A DNA stretch of 12,463 nucleotides, from positions 1 to 12,463 of the forward strand of contig JAEDEN010000051.1 in the NCBI GenBank assembly GCA_016293265.1, read 5' to 3'. Positions 6,893 to 12,463 of the stretch are shown here, piece after piece. Position numbers and translations under genes: made by a program. Source of the stretch: Oscillospiraceae bacterium (lineage in GTDB: Bacteria; Bacillota; Clostridia; Oscillospirales; Oscillospiraceae). The notes beneath the pieces were generated by a model that had not been told where the DNA came from, ran no database searches, and saw only the letters and a list, made by a program, of their open reading frames with translations. Position 1 is the stretch's first letter. Each line of letters begins with the position of its first letter.

Positions 6893-9157
6893 TTGCTGAT
6901 CCATCGCATGAGCGCCAATTTCGGCAAGCTCCAGGGGGAAACCTTGGAGCTGAACGAGGGGCTCAACATTTTGCAGGCCCCCAACGAAACGGGCAAATCC
7001 ACCTGGTGTGCCTTCCTGGTGGCCATGCTCTACGGCATCAACAGCCGGGAGCGGGACAAGTCGGGCTTCATCGCCGAGAAAAACCGTTATGCCCCCTGGC
7101 AGGGGGGAACGATGCTGGGCCGCCTGGACTGCCGCGCGGACGGGGCGGAGCTCTCCCTCCTCCGGGCCACCCGGCGCGCCTCCTCCCCTATGGCGGAATT
7201 CCGGGCGCTGTACACCGGCACCGGAACCCTCGTCCCGGAGCTGACAGGGGAGAACTGCGGGGAAAAACTCCTGGGCATCAGCCGGGAGGTCTTTGAACGC
7301 AGCGCCTTCATCCGCCAAGCGGGCCTCCCCATCAGCCAGGACGCGGAACTGGAACGCCGCATCGCCGCCCTCATTACCTCCGGCGAGGAAGGGACCTCCT
7401 ATTCCGAGGCTGCGGAAACCCTGAAAAAGCAGCTCAACCGCCGCCGCCACAATAAAACCGGCCAGCTCCCCGCCCTGGAGGGAGAGCTACGGGAGCTGGA
7501 GCAAAAAATTGCCCACGCCGAGGCTTTGGCCCGCTCCTGTGGGGAAAGCCAACAGCGTGTCCGGGAACTGGAGGAGCGCAAAGCCGCCCTGTCGGAGGAG
7601 CTGGCTCATCACCAGCACTGGGAAGCCCTCCAAAAGCGCCAGTCCCTGGAGGGCGCGGAAACCGCTGCCCGGGAGGCCCAGGCCCGTTATGAGGAGATCC
7701 GCCGCCGTGCGGAGCAGGACCGGATCCCGGAGATGGATGCCATCGGCCGCCTGCGGGGCGCCATCGTGAACCTGGGGACAGTCCGCAGAAGCGTGGAAAA
7801 GGCCCGCCAGCAGCGCGATGAGGCCGCCAAGGCCCTGCTGCGGGCGGAGGCTGCTGTCAGCGAAAGTCCCTTTGCCGGACAGACGGCGGAGCAGGCCGTC
7901 AGGGAGGCTGCCTCCTCCCCTGCCGTCCATGTCTCCCCTTGGAAGGAGGTGGCCGTGTTTTTTGCCGGCCTGGCCGCAGCCGGAGGGGCTTTCATGCTGC
8001 TCTCCAGCCGTATCAGCACATTGGACGGCATATGGAACTACCTTCCCTGGGGCGTGTCCGCCGGGATTGTCCTGGCAGGCACCCTCCTCGCCCGCCTGGT
8101 CCACCGTCATGAGGTCTCCGCCGCCCGCCTCTCCGCCTTGGTCAAGCGCTTTGGCACCTCCGATCCCGGGGCCATCGCCGCCATGGCGGAGGAATACCGC
8201 ACCCTTGTGGAGCAGCAGGAAACGGCCCGGGTGGAAAGTGAGCGCTGCTCTGCCGCCGCCGAGGGACTCCACGCCTCTCTCACCGCCAATGAGCAGGCCA
8301 TTTTGCTGGAGATCCGCCGCTTCGCCCCCACCGCCTTTGACCTCTCCACTGCCGACGAACTGCTGCGGGGATGTGCCCAGCGGCGCCGGGAGCTCTCCAC
8401 CTCCGAAGCCGCCCTCCGGGAGGCGAAGATGCGCCTGGAGCTGCTGCAGGGGAACTCCGGCGGAGAAGAGAATGCCTCCCTCCCCCAGGACCTGCGGCCG
8501 CCTCTGCGCCGCCGGGAGGTAGTGGAGGAGGCCCTTGCCTCCCTGAATACCAGCCTGGAACGGGAACGCTCCGCCGCCGACCAGCTTTCCGGTGAACTGC
8601 GCTCCGCGGGAGATCCCATCGTACTGCGCTCCGCCGCCGGGGCGCTGCGCCAGAAGATCGCCGCCCTGGAGGAGGAATACGCGGCTATCCGCCTTGCCAT
8701 GGACACTCTGGATCAGGCCAACACCGATCTCCAGAACCGCTTTTCCCCCGCCCTGGGCCGCAGGGTGGGCGAGATCTTCGCCGATCTCACCGGCGGCGCC
8801 TATGATGCCGTGGTGCTGGACCGGGCCCTCCGCCTTTCCGCCGCCCCTGCCGGAGACTCCCAGTACCGGGATACAGGCTTCCTTTCCGCTGGCACAACAG
8901 ACCAGTTGTACCTGGCCACGCGCCTTGCCATCTGCGAGATGGTGCTGCCGGATGAAAAGCAGGTCCCCATCGTACTGGACGACGCCCTGGCCAATTTTGA
9001 CGACGAGCGCTGCCGCCGTGCCCTGAACTGGCTCAAGGAAGAGGCAAAGCACCGCCAGATTCTCCTGTTCACCTGCCACAGCCGCGAGGCGGATTTCTTC
9101 GCCGGTGACGGGGAAGTTTTTGTACAGCGGTTGACGAACGGCGCAGAAAAGGTATAA
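6893..9157 (+). CDS. SMC/Rad50-like coiled-coil ATPase of the YhaN type, with two membrane segments
   Basis: A 754-residue ATPase resembling YhaN/SbcC-like proteins of Firmicutes, a group linked to DNA repair through an SbcD-like nuclease partner (YhaO). Seen: N-terminal half-domain with Walker A APNETGKST (29-37, A in place of the usual first G); long charged heptad-like helices (about 170-340 and 405-615); two hydrophobic segments at the centre (about 352-371 and 385-403); then the ABC signature LSAGTTDQLYLATRLA (664-679), Walker B PIVLDDALANFDDE (692-705) and a switch histidine H729. There is no CxxC zinc hook; the membrane hairpin occupies that place. The TTG start is chosen from the promoter and ribosome site; a reading from the ATG at 6854 adds 13 unlikely residues. 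It stands alone, and no nuclease gene is adjacent. The function is inferred from the family only. Confidence 0.88.
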   Translation: MLIHRMSANFGKLQGETLELNEGLNILQAPNETGKSTWCAFLVAMLYGINSRERDKSGFIAEKNRYAPWQGGTMLGRLDCRADGAELSLLRATRRASSPMAEFRALYTGTGTLVPELTGENCGEKLLGISREVFERSAFIRQAGLPISQDAELERRIAALITSGEEGTSYSEAAETLKKQLNRRRHNKTGQLPALEGELRELEQKIAHAEALARSCGESQQRVRELEERKAALSEELAHHQHWEALQKRQSLEGAETAAREAQARYEEIRRRAEQDRIPEMDAIGRLRGAIVNLGTVRRSVEKARQQRDEAAKALLRAEAAVSESPFAGQTAEQAVREAASSPAVHVSPWKEVAVFFAGLAAAGGAFMLLSSRISTLDGIWNYLPWGVSAGIVLAGTLLARLVHRHEVSAARLSALVKRFGTSDPGAIAAMAEEYRTLVEQQETARVESERCSAAAEGLHASLTANEQAILLEIRRFAPTAFDLSTADELLRGCAQRRRELSTSEAALREAKMRLELLQGNSGGEENASLPQDLRPPLRRREVVEEALASLNTSLERERSAADQLSGELRSAGDPIVLRSAAGALRQKIAALEEEYAAIRLAMDTLDQANTDLQNRFSPALGRRVGEIFADLTGGAYDAVVLDRALRLSAAPAGDSQYRDTGFLSAGTTDQLYLATRLAICEMVLPDEKQVPIVLDDALANFDDERCRRALNWLKEEAKHRQILLFTCHSREADFFAGDGEVFVQRLTNGAEKV

Positions 9158-9178
9158 GATGGGCCCTGTGAGCGATTG

Positions 9179-9201
9179 ATCTGCGCCCTTCCAGCGCAGA
9201 T
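9179..9201 (+). terminator. Hairpin between the YhaN-like gene and mrp; possible weak terminator
   Basis: ATCTGCGC and GCGCAGAT form a perfect 8-bp stem with a 7-nt loop, starting 21 nt after the stop codon. No T-tract follows (GGTAAAACG), so it may be a 3'-end stabilising hairpin rather than a true terminator. Confidence 0.45.
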
Positions 9202-9221
9202 GGTAAAACGAATAACTGAAT

Positions 9222-9227
9222 TATAAT
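9222..9227 (+). promoter_or_regulatory. Candidate -10 box for mrp
   Basis: A perfect TATAAT in a locally AT-rich stretch 22 nt before the mrp start. No good -35 box lies 16-18 bp upstream, and the leader would be very short (about 15 nt, starting close to the ribosome site AAGGAG at 9232-9237). The promoter is therefore plausible but not certain; read-through from the upstream gene is the alternative. Confidence 0.4.
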
Positions 9228-9248
9228 TGGTAAGGAGAACCGAACATC

Positions 9249-10070
9249 ATGAGCGAATGCACCCATAACTGTTCCACCTGCGGCGAAAGCTGCGGTGAGC
9301 GGCAGGAGCCCCAGTCCCTGCTGAAAGAGCACAATCCCCACGCCCGGGTGGGCAAGGTCTACGGCATCGTTTCCGGCAAGGGCGGCGTGGGCAAGTCCAT
9401 GGTCACCAGCCAGTTGGCCGTCACCATGCGCCGCCGCGGCTACGAGGTTGGCGTCCTGGACGCCGACGTCACCGGCCCCTCCATCCCCAAGGCCTTCGGC
9501 ATCCATGAGCGGGCCGAGGGCAGCGGTGACGGCATCTATCCCTGCTGCTCCCGCACCGGCATTCAGGTAATGTCCACCAACCTGCTGCTGGAGCATGAGA
9601 CCGACCCCGTCATTTGGCGCGGCCCCGTCATCTCCGGCGTGGTCCAGCAGTTCTGGACCGATGTTTTGTGGAACTGCGATTATCTGTTTGTGGACATGCC
9701 TCCCGGAACCGGCGACGTCTCCCTCTCCGTGTTCCAGTCCATCCCTCTGGACGGCATCATCATCGTGGCCTCTCCCCAGGAGCTGGTCAGCATGGTGGTG
9801 GAAAAGGCCGTGAAGATGGCGGAGATGATGAACGTCCCCATCGTGGGCCTTGTGGAGAACATGAGCTACATTACCTGCCCTGACTGCGGCAAGAAGCTCC
9901 ACCTCTTCGGCGAGGGCAAGACCGCTGAGGCAGCGCTGCGCCACGGCCTTTCCGTCCTGGCGGAGATGCCCATCGACCCCGCCCTGGCCTCCCTGACCGA
10001 CGCGGGCAACATCGAGGCTTTCCAGGGCGGCTGGCTGGACAATGCCGCCGACAAGCTGGAGGGAAAATAA
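9249..10070 (+). CDS. mrp: Mrp/ApbC (Nbp35-like) iron-sulfur cluster carrier ATPase
   Basis: A 273-residue P-loop NTPase of the MinD/Mrp group; relatives bind a bridging 4Fe-4S cluster in a dimer and deliver it to target proteins in the cytoplasm. Seen: deviant Walker A GKGGVGKS (43-50), DADVTGPSIP (71-80), VDMPPGTGDVSLS (148-160), and the CPDC cluster-binding CxxC (C210, C213). The N-terminus MSECTHNCSTCGESCG carries four cysteines (C4, C8, C11, C15), a compact version of the cysteine-rich tail of Nbp35-type proteins and probably a second metal or cluster site. The DUF59 domain found at the N-terminus of many Mrp proteins is absent. AAGGAG lies 11 nt before the ATG. It is followed by a strong hairpin and is probably a single-gene unit. 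Confidence 0.93.
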   Translation: MSECTHNCSTCGESCGERQEPQSLLKEHNPHARVGKVYGIVSGKGGVGKSMVTSQLAVTMRRRGYEVGVLDADVTGPSIPKAFGIHERAEGSGDGIYPCCSRTGIQVMSTNLLLEHETDPVIWRGPVISGVVQQFWTDVLWNCDYLFVDMPPGTGDVSLSVFQSIPLDGIIIVASPQELVSMVVEKAVKMAEMMNVPIVGLVENMSYITCPDCGKKLHLFGEGKTAEAALRHGLSVLAEMPIDPALASLTDAGNIEAFQGGWLDNAADKLEGK

Positions 10071-10080
10071 CACCTTCGGA

Positions 10081-10108
10081 AGCCGTGCCGTGGCCTCACG
10101 GCACGGCT
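10081..10108 (+). terminator. Strong hairpin after mrp
   Basis: Two perfectly complementary 12-nt arms (AGCCGTGCCGTG and CACGGCACGGCT) with a 4-nt loop, 10 nt after the stop codon. The downstream sequence CCCTGCGCATAA has no T-run, so termination may need a factor or be partial; the stem itself is very stable. Confidence 0.65.
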
Positions 10109-10156
10109 CCCTGCGCATAATCCCCGTCTCCCCTGTAATTTGTACGATGGCACGCG

Positions 10157-10178
10157 GACAAAACCGGCTTAATTTGTC
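10157..10178. repeat. Short inverted repeat upstream of the xpt promoter
   Basis: GACAAA and TTTGTC, separated by 10 nt, extendable by a G-T wobble and one more pair. It ends 11 bp before the -35 box of the xpt promoter. It could be an activator or repressor site, or chance. Confidence 0.3.
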
Positions 10179-10189
10179 TGGAAAAACAG

Positions 10190-10218
10190 TTGCAAAAAAC
10201 GCCCGGATTCGACATAAT
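10190..10218 (+). promoter_or_regulatory. Sigma-A promoter of xpt-guaA
   Basis: TTGCAA (10190-10195), a 17-bp spacer and CATAAT (10213-10218): 9 of 12 consensus bases, in an AT-rich patch. Transcription would start near 10225, giving a leader of about 67 nt. That leader is too short for, and lacks the conserved loops of, a purine riboswitch. Confidence 0.7.
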
Positions 10219-10291
10219 AAATATAAAATTGTCCTCTTGCACCCCAGGGAGAAGGTCAGTTACGTTTAAGTTTTAAGGGAGGAATCGTCCT

Positions 10292-10867
10292 ATGCAGGAA
10301 CTGAAGGATCGCATCGTAAAGGAAGGCAAGGTGCTCCCCGGCAACATCATCAAGGTGGACGGCTTTTTGAACCACCGCATCGACACCGTCCTCATGGAGC
10401 ATATCGCCGAGGAATTCGGCAAATATTTCAACATGGATGATGTTACCCTCATCCTTACCGCTGAAGCATCCGGCATCGCCCTGGCCACAGTCACGGCCCA
10501 CCACTACGGCAAGCCCCTGGTCTTCGCCAAGAAGGCAAAGAGCGATAACATCGAAGGCGGTCTTTACAGAAGCGATATCTTCTCTTATACCTACAAGAAA
10601 AAGGTGACACTGATCGTTTCCAAGGAGTGGATCTCTCCCCAGGACCGGGTGCTCATCATTGACGACTTCATGGCCAACGGCGAGGCCATGCGGGGCCTGA
10701 TCGACATCGTCCGCGGCGCAGGCGCCTCCCTGGTGGGTGTGGGCTGCGCCGTGGAAAAGGGCTTCCAGGGCGGCGGCGACCGCCTGCGTGAAGCCGGCGT
10801 CAATATCAAGTCCCTGGCCATCGTGGAGTCCGCCCAGCCGGGCAACATCGTATTCCGGGAGGACTGA
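10292..10867 (+). CDS. xpt: Xanthine phosphoribosyltransferase
   Basis: Salvages xanthine: xanthine plus PRPP gives XMP and pyrophosphate, in the cytoplasm. Seen: 191 residues, close to the usual length of Firmicute Xpt; FLNHRID (25-31), a purine-binding-loop segment typical of Xpt; TAEASGIA (56-63); the PRPP-binding motif VLIIDDFMANGEA (120-132) with the two acidic residues D124 and D125; and EKGFQGGGDRL (155-165). These set it apart from adenine and hypoxanthine-guanine transferases. GGGAGG lies 9 nt before the ATG. It is followed after 54 bp, with no terminator, by guaA, which uses its product XMP. In Bacillus, xpt is controlled by a guanine riboswitch; none is visible here. Confidence 0.95.
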   Translation: MQELKDRIVKEGKVLPGNIIKVDGFLNHRIDTVLMEHIAEEFGKYFNMDDVTLILTAEASGIALATVTAHHYGKPLVFAKKAKSDNIEGGLYRSDIFSYTYKKKVTLIVSKEWISPQDRVLIIDDFMANGEAMRGLIDIVRGAGASLVGVGCAVEKGFQGGGDRLREAGVNIKSLAIVESAQPGNIVFRED

Positions 10868-10906
10868 GATCCCCTTTTCTGCCCTTCGCATTCAAAAATC
10901 AGATAT

Positions 10907-10913
10907 AAGGAGG
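10907..10913 (+). promoter_or_regulatory. Ribosome binding site for the TTG start of guaA
   Basis: AAGGAGG, a full-strength site, ends 8 nt before the TTG at 10922. No in-frame ATG with a ribosome site lies nearby, and the reading from TTG gives the normal GuaA N-terminus. Confidence 0.85.
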
Positions 10914-10921
10914 AATCCCCC

Positions 10922-12463
10922 TTGTCTCATCAAACCGTTATTGTGCTGGACTTTGGCGGCCAGTACAACCAGCTCATTGCCCGCCGCGTCCGCGAGTGCG
11001 GCGTCTACTGTGAGGTGAAGCCTTACACCACCTCCCTGGATGCCATCCGCGCCATGGACCCCATCGGCATCATCTTCACCGGCGGCCCCAACAGCGTCTA
11101 TGACCCCGCCTCTCCCCAGGTGGATCCCGCTATCTTTGAGATGGGCCTGCCCATTCTGGGCATCTGCTACGGCTGCCAGCTCATCGCCCACAACCTGGGA
11201 GGCCGCGTGGTGGCCGCCACGGAGGATTCCGCCCGGGAATACGGCAAGACCGAGACCTATTTTGATACCGACTGCCGCCTCTTCAAGGGCCTGCCCGCCC
11301 AGGGCATCACCTGGATGAGCCACGGCGATTATATGGAAAAGGTGCCCGAGGGCTTCGCTCTCGTGGCCCACTCCGACGCCTGCCCCAACGTGGCCATCTG
11401 CGACGAGGCGCGGGGATTCTACGGCGTGCAGTATCACCCCGAGGTCAACCACACGGAAAACGGTACCGGCATGATCCGCAACTTCCTCTATGAGGTCTGC
11501 GGCGCCAAGGGTGACTGGACCATGGGAGACTATAAGGATACCGCCATTCGTGCCATCCGGGAAAAGGTGGGCGGCGGCAAGGTGCTGCTGGCCCTCTCCG
11601 GCGGCGTGGACTCCTCCGTGGCCGCGGCCCTGGTGGCCGAGGCCGTTGGCAGCCAGCTCACCTGTGTGTTCGTGGACCACGGCCTCATGCGCCTGAATGA
11701 AGGTGACGAGGTGGAGGCCGCCTTTGCCAAATGGGACATCAACTTCGTCCGCGCCGATGCTGAGGCGCTGTTTCTGGGGAAGCTGGCCGGCGTCACCGAT
11801 CCCGAGCGCAAGCGCAAGATCATCGGCGAGGAGTTCATCCGCGTCTTTGAGGCCGAGGCCAAGAAGATCGGCCAGGTGGATTATCTGGTGCAGGGCACCA
11901 TCTATCCCGACGTCATCGAATCCGGCGCGGGCAACGCCGCCGTCATCAAGAGCCACCACAACGTGGGCGGCCTGCCGGACTATGTGGACTTCAAGGAGAT
12001 CATCGAGCCGTTGCGGATGCTGTTCAAGGACGAGGTCCGCCAGCTGGGCCGGGAACTGGGCCTGCCGGAGTACCTGGTCATGCGTCAGCCCTTCCCCGGT
12101 CCCGGTCTTGCCATCCGCGTCATCGGCGACATCACCAAGGAAAAGCTGGACACCCTGCGTCTTGCGGACTTCATCTTCCGGGATGAGATCGCCAAAGCCC
12201 ACCTGGAGGGCACCATGAACCAGTATTTCGCGGTGCTGACCAATATGCGCTCCGTGGGCGTCATGGGCGACGGCCGGACCTATGATTACACCCTGGCCCT
12301 CCGCAGCGTGACCACCACCGACTTCATGACCGCCGACTGGACCCGCATTCCCTACGAGGTGCTGGACCGGGTGAGCGTCCGTATTGTCAACGAGGTGCCC
12401 AACATCAACCGCATCGTCTATGACATCACGTCCAAACCCCCCGCGACCATCGAGTGGGAATAA
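10922..12463 (+). CDS. guaA: GMP synthase (glutamine-hydrolysing)
   Basis: Converts XMP, glutamine and ATP to GMP, the last step to guanine nucleotides. Seen: 513 residues, the normal full length. The N-terminal class I glutamine amidotransferase has GICYGCQL with nucleophile C82, and YHPEV with H172 and E174. The ATP pyrophosphatase domain has the PP-loop LSGGVDSS (225-232). The C-terminal dimerisation domain includes RQPFPGPGLAIRV (388-400) and ends in the conserved KPPATIEWE. It starts with TTG, served by AAGGAGG 8 nt upstream, and begins with the expected SHQTVIVLDFGGQYNQLIARRVRE. It is downstream of xpt with a 54-bp gap and no terminator, so probably co-transcribed. The stop codon is the last three bases of the window, so the downstream context is unknown. 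Confidence 0.97.
   Translation: MSHQTVIVLDFGGQYNQLIARRVRECGVYCEVKPYTTSLDAIRAMDPIGIIFTGGPNSVYDPASPQVDPAIFEMGLPILGICYGCQLIAHNLGGRVVAATEDSAREYGKTETYFDTDCRLFKGLPAQGITWMSHGDYMEKVPEGFALVAHSDACPNVAICDEARGFYGVQYHPEVNHTENGTGMIRNFLYEVCGAKGDWTMGDYKDTAIRAIREKVGGGKVLLALSGGVDSSVAAALVAEAVGSQLTCVFVDHGLMRLNEGDEVEAAFAKWDINFVRADAEALFLGKLAGVTDPERKRKIIGEEFIRVFEAEAKKIGQVDYLVQGTIYPDVIESGAGNAAVIKSHHNVGGLPDYVDFKEIIEPLRMLFKDEVRQLGRELGLPEYLVMRQPFPGPGLAIRVIGDITKEKLDTLRLADFIFRDEIAKAHLEGTMNQYFAVLTNMRSVGVMGDGRTYDYTLALRSVTTTDFMTADWTRIPYEVLDRVSVRIVNEVPNINRIVYDITSKPPATIEWE

Noticed and set aside
10042..10269. A 75-codon plus-strand frame spanning the mrp end and the xpt promoter
   Set aside because: It begins within mrp in another frame, crosses a strong hairpin and the xpt promoter, and has no ribosome site or recognisable product.
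10109..10291. PurR box or guanine riboswitch upstream of xpt
   Set aside because: Neither the PurBox core nor the conserved purine aptamer loop sequences were found on reading the region.

Overview
The window comes from a GC-rich, low-oxygen-type member of the Bacillota. A gut clostridial lineage of the Oscillospiraceae kind (relatives of Flavonifractor or Lawsonibacter) fits best. The reasons are a glycogen operon containing glgD, a paralogue largely confined to Firmicutes; strong AGGAGG-type ribosome sites; two genes starting with TTG; sigma-A promoters close to TTGACA/TATAAT; and coding DNA very rich in G/C at third positions, set against AT-rich intergenic promoter regions. The family placement is inference from gene content, not from a search.

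Left half, minus strand (1-5606): a glycogen-synthesis operon read glgB, glgC, glgD, glgA. glgB/glgC and glgC/glgD overlap by ATGA. glgA follows after a 179-bp gap holding two hairpins, and its 3' end runs off the left edge of the window. GlgC with its non-catalytic partner GlgD makes ADP-glucose, GlgA polymerises it and GlgB adds the alpha-1,6 branches. One sigma-A promoter with 17-bp spacing drives the operon, followed by a leader with a perfect 20-bp palindrome just upstream of the glgB ribosome site.

Middle, plus strand (5881-9157): a divergently read TSUP-family (TauE/SafE) membrane permease with its own promoter and a textbook intrinsic terminator. It is followed by a monocistronic gene for a long SMC/Rad50-like coiled-coil ATPase of the YhaN type, with two membrane segments at the middle of its coiled coil. 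No partner nuclease gene is next to it.

Right part, plus strand (9222-12463): a Mrp/ApbC-type iron-sulfur carrier ATPase with a four-cysteine N-terminus and a CxxC, ended by a strong hairpin. Then comes a probable two-gene purine-salvage operon, xpt-guaA, which would convert xanthine to XMP and XMP to GMP. guaA ends exactly at the right edge.

Most of the window is recognisable metabolic or housekeeping genes. No mobile element, CRISPR array, tRNA or rRNA was seen. The less ordinary points are the membrane-inserted YhaN-like ATPase without a nuclease neighbour, the xpt-guaA pairing without a visible purine riboswitch, and the structured glg leader and intergenic region.
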